Assembly (NCBI GenBank): GCA_937877545.1
Contig: CALFJE010000011.1
Coordinates: 1-11,835 of the forward strand
Length of the DNA: 11,835 bases
Source: an uncultured Selenomonadales bacterium
GTDB lineage: Bacteria > Bacillota > Negativicutes > Selenomonadales > Selenomonadaceae
Direction of reading: 5' to 3'
Below the pieces are notes generated by a model that was not told the DNA's origin, ran no database searches, and saw nothing but the letters and a program-made list of their open reading frames with translations. Within the stretch, counting starts at the first letter, position 1, and each line of letters starts with the position of its first letter. This document shows, piece by piece, positions 1 through 5,478 of this stretch. The translations under genes were made by a program, and so were the position numbers.

Positions 1-65
1 GTCTCGGCGAATTTTCGCTTGTGATAGAGCGCAAGGGCTTCCTCGTAGCGTTTTAAAATTTCCAT
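1..65 (-). CDS. Small helical (TPR-like) protein, second tandem copy, truncated by the window edge
   Basis: The first 21 or so residues, starting MEILKRYEEALALYHKRKFA, are almost identical to the N-terminus of the gene just upstream (67-279). The start ATG at 65-63 lies one base after the TGA of that gene (TGACATG), the same arrangement that joins the upstream copy to the ChW gene, so translation is probably coupled. The C-terminus lies outside the window. The visible part is amphipathic helix with charged and Ala/Leu positions, as in a TPR helix. No function can be assigned. The paralogy is read directly from the DNA. Confidence 0.6.
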   Translation of the reverse strand, partial: MEILKRYEEALALYHKRKFAE

Positions 66-66
66 G

Positions 67-279
67 TCAAATATTTTTCTTTGTAAGCGTCAACTTTAAT
101 TGCGGCAGTAGTTCCTTGACGAACTCGCATTGCTCGCGGCGCACGTATGCCTCCGGCAGGAATGACTTCTTCCAAGCGGGCGCGGCGGCTTTCAGCTCGT
201 CGACTGTCTTTAACGTCTCGGCGAATTTCCGCTTGTGATAGAGCGCAAGGGCTTCCTCGCAGCGTTTTACAATTTCCAT
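67..279 (-). CDS. Small helical (TPR-like) hypothetical protein, 70 aa
   Basis: This 70-residue protein has no signal peptide and no cysteine motif. Residues 1-35 form two amphipathic helices (EEALALYHKRKFAETLKTVD) with the spacing of one TPR-like helical hairpin; a Pro-rich turn and another charged helix follow. It is too short for a full TPR array. It starts one base after the stop of the ChW-repeat gene (TGACATG), with no good ribosome site of its own, so it is probably translated by coupling. A near-identical N-terminus begins again right after its stop, so it is one member of a tandem pair or longer series. I do not recognise a named family. A role in helical protein-protein contacts is inference. 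Confidence 0.6.
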   Translation of the reverse strand: MEIVKRCEEALALYHKRKFAETLKTVDELKAAAPAWKKSFLPEAYVRREQCEFVKELLPQLKLTLTKKNI

Positions 280-280
280 G

Positions 281-802
281 TCAAACCGTCGGCGCGTTCA
301 CGACCTTTTGGTAGAAAGCGGGCTTATTCTCGTATTGGACGGCGGTACCCTTCGGGACGATTTGAATTTGTACAGCCTCCATGCGCAACGCCGCGCCTGC
401 AGTACCGGCGGGTTCGCCGTTTTTAGCCCAACCGAGCCAGCCCGCGTTTTCCACGTGCGCCCGATAGTAGATGTCGAAGTCGGGCGACAGGAGCTTGATA
501 CGAATCGCCTCCATGCGCAGACTTTGACCCACCGTGCCGGCGACGGTGCCCGAATTAACCCAGCCTTGCCAACCGATATTCTCGACGTGCGCACTGTATT
601 GAACGCCCTCGCTGAAATTTATAATCAGAGCCTCCAGCCGCTTAGCCTGCCCTGTAGTGCCCGCGACCGCGCCGTTGCCGACCGCTTGCATCCAACCGAT
701 GTCCTGCACGTATGCCCGACACCCGAATTGCGCTTGCGCCGAAACATTTTGCGCGGCGAACAGCAATATCATCAGCGCGGCTAAAAATATTTTCCGAATC
801 AT
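281..802 (-). CDS. Secreted protein with three ChW (clostridial hydrophobic W) repeats
   Basis: The 173-residue protein opens with a Sec signal peptide (Lys at 4, hydrophobic stretch about 5-18, likely cleavage after the Ala-rich VSAQA near residue 25). Three ChW repeats (PF07538) follow at about 26-63, 68-104 and 111-149, each with the pattern AHVENIGW..W...G..AGT.G...R.EA..I. The protein is essentially signal peptide plus repeats, with no catalytic domain. ChW repeats are known from exported clostridial proteins and are thought to bind surface components, so an extracytoplasmic binding role is inferred. The ATG at 802 overlaps the smpB stop (ATGA) and is preceded by AAAGGAG, which fixes the start. 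The two small helical genes follow at once. Confidence 0.85.
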   Translation of the reverse strand: MIRKIFLAALMILLFAAQNVSAQAQFGCRAYVQDIGWMQAVGNGAVAGTTGQAKRLEALIINFSEGVQYSAHVENIGWQGWVNSGTVAGTVGQSLRMEAIRIKLLSPDFDIYYRAHVENAGWLGWAKNGEPAGTAGAALRMEAVQIQIVPKGTAVQYENKPAFYQKVVNAPTV

Positions 803-1260
803 CTTGACCGCTCCTTTAATGCCCGCTCGACGTCGCGTTTGGCGGATTTTTCGTGGAGGGCGGCGCGTTTGTCGTAGTTGTGCTTGCCGCTCGCCAATGC
901 CAATTCCAACTTTGCCCGACCGCGCTTGAAGTAGACCTTAAGCGGAATCAGCGTGAAGCCTTTTTCACGCGTCTTGCCGAACAGCTTAAGAATTTCGCGC
1001 TTGTGCAGGAGGAGGCGGCGGCGTCTCAGCGGCTCGTGATTAAAGATATTGCCCTGCTCATAAGGGCTGATATGAAAATGCTCGACGAAAACCTCGCCGT
1101 CCTTGACCTCGGCGTAGCTGTCGCGCAGATTCGCCTTGCCGGCTCGCAAACTCTTGACCTCAGTGCCCTTGAGCTCAATGCCCGCCTCATACGTCTCGTG
1201 AATAAAGTAATCGTGGCGTGCCTTCCGATTTTCGCACGCGATTTTTATCTCGTCCTTCAT
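799..1260 (-). CDS. smpB: SsrA-binding protein SmpB (trans-translation)
   Basis: SmpB binds tmRNA and delivers it to stalled ribosomes. The 153-residue sequence has the family hallmarks in order: an N-terminal NRKARHDYFI, then ETYEAGIELKGTEVKSLRAG, then NLRDSYAEV, HISPYEQGN, the RRRLLLHKREI segment, the LIPLKVYF strand, and a basic C-terminal tail ending in RALKERSR, the tail that occupies the decoding centre. I chose ATG at 1260 rather than GTG at 1269, because the GTG lies within the ribosome site GAGGTGA that serves the ATG. The stop overlaps the ChW gene by four bases. tmRNA itself is not in the window. Confidence 0.96.
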   Translation of the reverse strand: MKDEIKIACENRKARHDYFIHETYEAGIELKGTEVKSLRAGKANLRDSYAEVKDGEVFVEHFHISPYEQGNIFNHEPLRRRRLLLHKREILKLFGKTREKGFTLIPLKVYFKRGRAKLELALASGKHNYDKRAALHEKSAKRDVERALKERSR

Positions 1261-1278
1261 ACCTGTCACCTCGCCGCC

Positions 1279-1287
1279 ATTATAGCA
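1279..1287 (-). promoter_or_regulatory. Extended -10 promoter element for smpB
   Basis: The minus strand reads TGCTATAAT, an extended -10 with a perfect TATAAT hexamer, about 20 bases before the smpB ATG. No good -35 is present at 16-18 bp (GCTTAC-like only), so activity would rest on the TGn extension. A start here would give a very short leader that barely includes the ribosome site. It lies directly after the mcrC terminator hairpin. Confidence 0.5.
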
Positions 1288-1314
1288 TAAAAGCCCGCCG
1301 TGTAAGCAGGCTTT
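1286..1314 (-). terminator. Probable intrinsic terminator after mcrC
   Basis: On the minus strand AAAGCCTGC, a 7-base loop and GCGGGCTTT form a 9-bp stem (one G-T pair) followed by TTTTAT. The stem begins inside the mcrC stop codon. The U-run is short, so termination may be incomplete and let some mcrC transcripts enter smpB. Confidence 0.55.
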
Positions 1315-2431
1315 AAAGATTTAATAACGTTTTAAGACTTGCGCTCACGTCGAAGGGATTGACGCGGCAAACTTGAATCGTCAAGCCTTCTGTGCGATAC
1401 GAAGCGTTTTCCGTCGCGGGCAGGAGCAGATAAATTTCCCTTGCGCCGCAACGTTTGGCGTAAGCGAACATCTGATACATGTCGGCGGGCGTCGGCTTGA
1501 GTTCCCATTTCGTGTCGAGGATTATTCGTTCGTAGCCGTCGAGGATAATGTCGGGCTTGAGTCCGAATCTGCGCGGCTCGTCGAAGAGGAATTGCTCCCG
1601 CGCCTGTATCTTGACGGTAAAGCGGTCGGCGAAGACTTTGCGGGCGTGAGCGGCTACGTAAGCCTCAAATAATCTGTTCATGTCAAAGAGCAACGCCGTC
1701 GCCTCCGTCTTGCCCGCAAACGGCGTAAAGCTTTTGCCCGCCAAGATTTTGCGCGTCCAATTCATGACGGCTTTATAATTGTGATTCGTCCTGTCGATTG
1801 AGACCGCCGCGAAGTCCTTGGCGTAATTCGTCGAGGTTGTGACTGTGTCGAATGCGCCAAGCAGACGCCGCGCAGATTTGACGTATCGGAGCTTGCAAAG
1901 TGCCGCCTTAATCAAGCGATGTTCGGGGCGGTCGATACTGTATTCGTCGAAGGTTACAAAGAATCTTTCGCGGTGCGCGACGTTGCGGCGCAGGTTTTCT
2001 TTGACGAGGAGCTTGCCCTTGAAAACGGTCAGATTGTCCTCGCGCACGACGTAAGACGCCTTAAGCCCGCGCTTTACCAAATCCGTCACCATGCCGAGAT
2101 AGACGCGGATAAAAATTTCGTAAAGGTCGAGGCGGGCGGTGTCGAGGTCAGCGTCGACGAATTTCTTACAGCTGAACTCTTCAAGCGTGCGGAGCATATC
2201 AACGACGAGTCCGCGCAGATTTTCAGGCGGAGCGTTGAGCTTGGGCAGAATTTCAATTTGAAAGCCGTTCGGCAGTCGAATCACGCCCACATAATTTTTC
2301 GCTTGAACGTATGCGCCGCGCCCGCGTTGCCAACCGAAGCTTAAAAATTCGCCCGCCTCCGTGAACTTGCTCAGTTCGTCGAAGTGCGGGCAATCGTCGG
2401 CAAAAATTCTTTCATACTCGCGGATAATCAT
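1313..2431 (-). CDS. mcrC: McrC-family subunit of a McrBC modification-dependent restriction system
   Basis: McrC is the nuclease subunit that joins the McrB GTPase ring and cleaves DNA carrying modified cytosines. The 372-residue protein has an N-terminal beta-rich part (LPNGFQIEILPKL near 53-65), a central helical part (EDNLTVFKGKL, YSIDRPEHRLIK), and a C-terminal PD-(D/E)xK nuclease core: KPDI (Asp294), LDTKWE (Asp306, Lys308) and YQMFAYA (QxxxY-type helix near 319). All expected catalytic residues are present, so this gene looks intact. The ATG lies 20 bases inside the end of mcrB, implying translational coupling. Because mcrB is interrupted upstream, the nuclease may lack a functional partner. 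Confidence 0.93.
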   Translation of the reverse strand: MIIREYERIFADDCPHFDELSKFTEAGEFLSFGWQRGRGAYVQAKNYVGVIRLPNGFQIEILPKLNAPPENLRGLVVDMLRTLEEFSCKKFVDADLDTARLDLYEIFIRVYLGMVTDLVKRGLKASYVVREDNLTVFKGKLLVKENLRRNVAHRERFFVTFDEYSIDRPEHRLIKAALCKLRYVKSARRLLGAFDTVTTSTNYAKDFAAVSIDRTNHNYKAVMNWTRKILAGKSFTPFAGKTEATALLFDMNRLFEAYVAAHARKVFADRFTVKIQAREQFLFDEPRRFGLKPDIILDGYERIILDTKWELKPTPADMYQMFAYAKRCGAREIYLLLPATENASYRTEGLTIQVCRVNPFDVSASLKTLLNL

Positions 2432-3488
2432 AACTTTTCACGCCGCTTAAGACTTCGCCAAGCCGTTCGCCGTCGTCGAAGAAATATTCGCGCAGGAGCG
2501 GGATAATCTTTTCGCGGAAGACTTTATCGACATCTGCGCGGCTCTTGCATTTGATAAAATAAGCGTGCCCGATAACATGGTCGCGGTCGAGGAGCGTTTC
2601 GATTTGCGTGTTGAGTTCGGTCAACAGTGTTTGCAGGTTTACGCTGTCAACGTCGGCGGGCAACAGGTCGGGGCGCGGCATCATTTCGATAAAGTTAAAC
2701 CGCCGCCGCAATGCCGTATCGAGGAGCGCGATTGAGCGGTCGGCGGTGTTCATCGTCCCGATTATGTAAATATTGCGCGGCACGGTGAATTCTTCTTGCG
2801 AACACGGCAGCGTCACGGAAAGTTCGCCGCGCTTGTCGTCTTCAAGGAGCGTTATCAACTCGCCGAATATCTTTGAGATGTTCCCGCGATTTATTTCGTC
2901 GATTATGAAGACAAAATTCTCCGTCGGTCTCAGGCTTGCAAGCTCGCAAAACTTTTTGAAGACGCCCGTCTTGATGCGGTAGGAGATATTGCCGCGCTCG
3001 TCGACGGTCGGGCTGATACCTTCGATAAAATCTTCGTAGCCGCAGCTTTGATGAAACGTCGTGAACGCTATCCTGCCGTCGGCTTTGAGCTTGTCATATT
3101 CGCGCTTAGTCTCGGCGTAATCCCCAAGTTCATCGAGCTTTTTATTGTTGCAAATGGCTGCGGCATATGAAATCGTCGAATAAGTCTTGCCGGTACCGGG
3201 CACGCCGTAAAAAATCTGATTGAGCGGGAAAATTTTAGGCAGCGCGGGCGATTTAATCTTGGCGTCAAGGTCAATGGGCTCGTGCGTCGTCGGGTCGATT
3301 TTCATGTTGAAAAACGGGAACAGTATAAGGGATTCAAAATCTTGTTCGGCGTCTTTCGGAACGGCAAAAACCGGCGTGTCGGGATAATAGGGCGTCCAAC
3401 CTCTCTGCGCGTTGTAGAATTTATTTTGGCGAACGGTCGGCTTGATGACTTCATATCTTAATTGCGACCAGCCTTTCCACTTGGGCAC
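2412..3488 (-). CDS. mcrB: McrB 3' fragment: AAA+ GTPase domain (open reading frame left after the insertion)
   Basis: The frame is open from 3614 down to the stop at 2412. The most distal usable start is GTG at 3488, which would give a 358-residue protein; no convincing ribosome site precedes it. The fragment holds the complete AAA+ motor: Walker A GVPGTGKT (95-102 of the fragment), FIIDEINRGN (Walker B), and GTMNTADRSIALLDTALRRR (sensor and arginine-finger region). It lacks the N-terminal recognition domain. E. coli makes a natural short McrB without its N-terminal domain that can still bind McrC, so a truncated product could exist, but translation from this GTG is not shown. The end overlaps mcrC by 20 bases. 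Confidence 0.7.
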   Translation of the reverse strand: MPKWKGWSQLRYEVIKPTVRQNKFYNAQRGWTPYYPDTPVFAVPKDAEQDFESLILFPFFNMKIDPTTHEPIDLDAKIKSPALPKIFPLNQIFYGVPGTGKTYSTISYAAAICNNKKLDELGDYAETKREYDKLKADGRIAFTTFHQSCGYEDFIEGISPTVDERGNISYRIKTGVFKKFCELASLRPTENFVFIIDEINRGNISKIFGELITLLEDDKRGELSVTLPCSQEEFTVPRNIYIIGTMNTADRSIALLDTALRRRFNFIEMMPRPDLLPADVDSVNLQTLLTELNTQIETLLDRDHVIGHAYFIKCKSRADVDKVFREKIIPLLREYFFDDGERLGEVLSGVKSYDYPRV

Positions 3489-3583
3489 GTTGCACGGTTC
3501 AAGGTTGCTTATAATCTTGCCGAACAGCTGAATTCCTTGCCCGTTGCTTTTATCGTTTCCATGCGCGAGATAGAATTGACACT

Positions 3584-3605
3584 CCCCACGGCTAAAGCCG
3601 GAGGG
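3584..3605 (-). repeat. Right-end subterminal hairpin of the IS200/IS605-type element
   Basis: The minus strand reads CCCTCCGGC, TTTA, GCCGTGGGG. It shares its TTTAGC loop region with the left hairpin. GAAT lies one step 5' of the stem and TCAA closes the element a few bases 3' at 3576, the IS608-like guide and cleavage arrangement. Confidence 0.7.
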
Positions 3606-3735
3606 ATTCCTAATTCAACGACCGTTGCGCCGAGATTGCGTCTTACATGGTCTCCAAAGGCGTAACTTCCCGTGTGTCCCACGGTAGGTGTGTACTTGTG
3701 ACCTATCACTTCTGCGGCTCCTACCGGGCAAGGTC
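3584..3735 (-). pseudogene. Remnant of the tnpB 3' end
   Basis: A frame without its upstream part reads PVGAAEVIGHKYTPTVGHTG then SYAFGDHVRRNLGATVVELG then IPPALAVG. The ACGDHVR-like motif and VELGIPxL ending resemble the extreme C-termini of IS605-type TnpB proteins, where coding sequence overlaps the right-end hairpin. Everything upstream, including the RuvC and zinc-finger parts, is missing, and the frame closes just upstream (TAA near 3740). It survives probably because the same bases carry the RNA scaffold and right end. Assignment is from remembered family endings, not alignment. Confidence 0.45.
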
Positions 3736-3878
3736 TTTAAATTGCCAGGAGGACGGTACACGCGCCCTGTTTCTTGCTAAACAGCCTACCGCTTTTTAAG
3801 CACTTAGTTTTCGATTTCAGCTGTTGTCAAACGCAAGACTTCTCCTTTCCTCATTATTCTTTAGATTTTTATTTTACG

Positions 3879-4109
3879 TTAGTTAGTTTTGAAAGTCAAT
3901 GTGCGCCTTATATCCCCATAGCTAAAGCTAGGGGTCTTACGGCGCGAATGATAATCGCCCTTGCGGATGTTAATGAATTTTTTAAAGGCATAAAGATGGT
4001 CGCCGATAACAACCAATTTGTTTTTGGCGAGGAATTGCCAATCTTCGGGGGTGAACCAAGTACCTTTCTTGTCATTGAGCGGTTCGAGACTGATTTTCCA
4101 AAAAGCCAC
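3879..4109 (-). pseudogene. McrB 5' fragment: N-terminal recognition domain running into the insertion
   Basis: The open frame encodes 76 residues. The first 53 (MAFWKISLEP through INIRKGDY) belong to McrB; the rest is read from the element and ends at its first stop. The pattern FWKISLEP...W..L.....VIGDH...FKKF..IRKGDYFYLAHG...GIQLFGKI (when rejoined) resembles PUA/EVE-like reader domains found at the front of many McrB proteins, which recognise modified bases. That fold is inferred from pattern only. The start is GTG, 12 bases after the hisH stop. Confidence 0.65.
3914..3934 (-). repeat. Left-end subterminal hairpin of the IS200/IS605-type element
   Basis: CCCCTAGC and GCTATGGGG pair around a TTTA loop with one unpaired T. 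It lies 16 bases inside the left boundary at 3950, the usual position for TnpA-recognised imperfect palindromes. AAGA directly precedes it as a candidate left guide for the TTAT target. Confidence 0.7.
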
Positions 4110-4121
4110 GCGCCCGCCCCC

Positions 4122-4721
4122 TTAAGCGTCGAGGAAGTTTTTAAGGACGCGCAAGCCGACATCGCCCGATTTTTCGGGGTGGAATTGGGTGGCGAAGATG
4201 TTATCGTGTTCGATAGCCGCCGTGACGGTTTCGCCGTAAGCGGTGGTCGCCGCGATAATGGAGGGGTCGTCGGGCGCGGCGTGATAGCTGTGCACGAAGT
4301 AAAAATAAGGCTCGCCGCTCAAGCCCTTAAACAGTTTCGAGCCGCCGAACTTAACGGAGTTCCAGCCCATGTGCGGGATCTTTAAGCCGTCCGCGCAGAT
4401 TCGCCGAATTCGTCCGTTAAAGACGTTCAAGCCGTCGACGTTGGGTGATTCGTCACTGCCCGCGAACAAAATCTGTAAGCCCACGCATATCCCAAGCATA
4501 GGCTTGCCCGCCGCGATTTGAGCTTTAATCGTCGGGATAAGCCCCGTCGCTGTCAAATTGCTCATACAATCGCCGAACGCCCCCACTCCGGGCAAAATAA
4601 TCTTATCGGCGCGTTCTATGTCGTCCGCCGCGCAGGTCAACTTCACGTCGCCGCCCGCGAATTCCAACGCCTTCGCCACGCTGAACAAATTCCCCACGCC
4701 GTAATCGATTAACGCCAGCAT
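4122..4721 (-). CDS. hisH: Imidazole glycerol phosphate synthase glutaminase subunit HisH
   Basis: HisH releases ammonia from glutamine and passes it to HisF, which makes imidazole glycerol phosphate and AICAR in histidine synthesis. The 199-residue protein is full length for the family. It opens LALIDYGVGNLFSVAKALE, has the oxyanion region LPGVGAFGD (43-51), the nucleophile in GICVGLQ (Cys79), MGWN (118-121), the FVHSYH strand, and His181 and Glu183 in FHPEKSG. The start ATG is one base after the stop of the phosphodiesterase gene (TGACATG) with GGAG upstream. No hisF or other his gene is in the window; HisH is here followed by McrBC. A paralog serving sugar amidination is possible, but the histidine role is the default. 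Confidence 0.94.
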   Translation of the reverse strand: MLALIDYGVGNLFSVAKALEFAGGDVKLTCAADDIERADKIILPGVGAFGDCMSNLTATGLIPTIKAQIAAGKPMLGICVGLQILFAGSDESPNVDGLNVFNGRIRRICADGLKIPHMGWNSVKFGGSKLFKGLSGEPYFYFVHSYHAAPDDPSIIAATTAYGETVTAAIEHDNIFATQFHPEKSGDVGLRVLKNFLDA

Positions 4722-4722
4722 G

Positions 4723-5292
4723 TCAAAGCTCCAAGCTCATGAACGCTTCGCCCGTGTCGAGGTCGAAAATTTGAATCTTAGTTTCGTCCAGGAGCGCGAC
4801 GGAGGTACGTTTATTCGGCTCGTTCGTCAAGTATTGGCTGACGGTGCCGGGGTTCAGGAATACAATTCCGTTGCGACGCTCCAAAACGGGTTTGTGGATA
4901 TGCCCCGTCACGAAAACATCTGCGCGGACGTGAGCCGCCATTTTATCCTTATCGGCGTCGGTCGGGACGTGGTGTCCGTGCGTTACGACGATACGCTTGC
5001 CGTTGGCGAAGACGTGCGCGTAGGGCGTTATCGGGACGTTCAAAATCTCTTCGTCAAGTTCGGTCTCGTTGTTGCCCCGCGCAATGATGACAGGTACCTT
5101 GAGGTTGTTAATCAGCTCCGCCAAAGCCAAGGGGTTATAGCCGTCGGCGGGCATGCAATGGGGGTTCCTTGCGCCGTGAGTGAGCACATCGCCGCCGTGA
5201 ATTACCAAGTCAACGTCGGCAAAGAATTTTTCCATTGCAAGTTTAACACGGTCGCAGTAGCCGTGCGTGTCGCTAATTATTGCTATCGTCAA
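4723..5292 (-). CDS. YfcE/MJ0936-family metallophosphoesterase
   Basis: Calcineurin-like phosphodiesterase of the small YfcE type, which hydrolyses phosphodiesters with two metals, usually Mn. From the TTG start the protein has 189 residues, the usual size, with SDTHG (7-11), HGGD (32-35), RGNNE (72-76), THGH (104-107) and GHIHKP (130-135), covering all metal ligands. I chose TTG at 5292 because GAAAGGAGAG sits eight bases before it and homology begins there; a longer frame to 5346 would start within the promoter. The natural substrate is not known. It is the first gene of the unit leading into hisH and mcrBC. Confidence 0.9.
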   Translation of the reverse strand: MTIAIISDTHGYCDRVKLAMEKFFADVDLVIHGGDVLTHGARNPHCMPADGYNPLALAELINNLKVPVIIARGNNETELDEEILNVPITPYAHVFANGKRIVVTHGHHVPTDADKDKMAAHVRADVFVTGHIHKPVLERRNGIVFLNPGTVSQYLTNEPNKRTSVALLDETKIQIFDLDTGEAFMSLEL

Positions 5293-5317
5293 GTTAAATC
5301 TCTCCTTTCGGTTTTCG

Positions 5318-5346
5318 ATAGTAGCACGCTCTTGCCGCGCTGTCAA
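5318..5346 (-). promoter_or_regulatory. Sigma-A-type promoter for the phosphodiesterase-hisH-mcrBC unit
   Basis: The minus strand reads TTGACA (5346-5341), 17 bases, TACTAT (5323-5318). It ends about 25 bases before the TTG start, so the leader is short. The -35 is perfect and the -10 has one change. No operator repeat is evident. Confidence 0.75.
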
Positions 5347-5402
5347 CGAAAGGCAGGGGTTGTGTATGGCTTACGGGGTCATCTGCTGCATCACGTGCAA
5401 GC

Positions 5403-5451
5403 AAAAGAAAAAGCGGCGATACGAGACTTTTTGGGAATCGATACGCCGCTT
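5403..5451 (-). terminator. Intrinsic terminator after the aldo/keto reductase gene
   Basis: On the minus strand AAGCGGCG and CGCCGCTT form an 8-bp stem, with three more pairs beyond a small internal loop, followed by TTTTTCTTTT. It lies 28 bases after the reductase stop and closes that unit before the promoter at 5346. Confidence 0.8.
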
Positions 5452-5478
5452 GAGGAACTGTTTAAACGCCGCGATTGA

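Larger units (their letters stand above)
1..286. repeat. Direct repeat, period 214 bp (copies 1-72 and 215-286)
   Basis: Bases 1-72 match 215-286 with only a few differences. Each copy covers the first 65 bases of one of the two small paralogous genes plus the stop-to-start junction of the gene before it. The unit of duplication is therefore about one gene (214 bp), which points to a tandem gene duplication with little divergence at the 5' end. Confidence 0.8.
3576..3780 (-). ncRNA. Putative omega RNA (reRNA) scaffold of a TnpB-type element, without tnpB
   Basis: Upstream of the right end the minus-strand RNA can fold into nested stems. GTGTAC (3761-3756) pairs with GTACAC (3695-3690) and encloses a hairpin CTCCTGGCAA/TTGCC-CGGT-AGGAG (3751-3718) and a small hairpin GTGA/TCAC (3709-3698). 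Next comes CCGTG/CACGG (3684-3670), then the right-end hairpin. TnpB systems make such an RNA over the 3' end of tnpB and the right end, with the guide taken from the flank. Here the guide would begin with the mcrB bases TTCTATCTCGCG. The 5' end is not defined. The stems are seen; the identity is inference. Confidence 0.55.
3576..3950 (-). mobile_element. Non-autonomous IS200/IS605-type element (375 bp) in mcrB
   Basis: The element has no long reading frame for TnpA or TnpB. On the minus strand the left end follows the host bases GATTAT, with a subterminal hairpin at 3934-3914 (CCCCTAGC, TTTA loop, GCTA-T-GGGG). The right end has a hairpin at 3605-3584 (CCGGC, TTTA loop, GCCG-T-GG), preceded by GAAT and ending in TCAA. 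IS608 uses TTAC at left, TCAA at right and GAAT as right guide, so the right end matches that scheme and the left target would be TTAT. Both hairpins carry an unpaired T, as recognised by HuH TnpA proteins. There is no target duplication, as expected. Excision at these coordinates restores mcrB exactly. Mobility would need a TnpA supplied in trans. Confidence 0.82.
2412..4109 (-). pseudogene. mcrB: mcrB, split by a 375-bp IS200/IS605-type insertion
   Basis: Two fragments in the same frame flank the element at 3576-3950. The 5' fragment (GTG at 4109, weak AAGGGGG ribosome site, 12 bases after hisH) encodes MAFWKISLEP to IRKGDY. The 3' fragment resumes FYLAHGNDK and continues to the stop at 2412. 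Joining the codon TAT at 3953-3951 to TTC at 3575-3573 gives a seamless 440-residue protein. It has an N-terminal DNA-reader-like domain (about 1-110), Walker A GVPGTGKT (177-184), Walker B IIDE (277-280) and the McrB signature MNTADRS (328-334). In the genome as given, the frame is closed by stops inside the element (3881-3879 and 3617-3615). Domain identities are established family knowledge; loss of function is inference. Confidence 0.88.

Noticed and set aside
1..286. CRISPR-like repeat
   Set aside because: Only two copies, 72 bp long and 214 bp apart, covering gene starts; this is gene duplication.
1258..1269. GTG start of smpB at 1269
   Set aside because: The GTG is part of the GAGGTGA ribosome site for the ATG at 1260, and homology starts after the ATG.
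3576..3950. IStron (self-splicing group I intron with IS605 ends)
   Set aside because: An in-frame insertion of this size made it worth testing, but I see no group I core elements such as the conserved R segment, and the structure is better explained as an omega RNA scaffold.
3774..4385. 203-codon plus-strand open frame across the element and hisH
   Set aside because: It crosses the element boundary and is antisense to the HisH active-site region.
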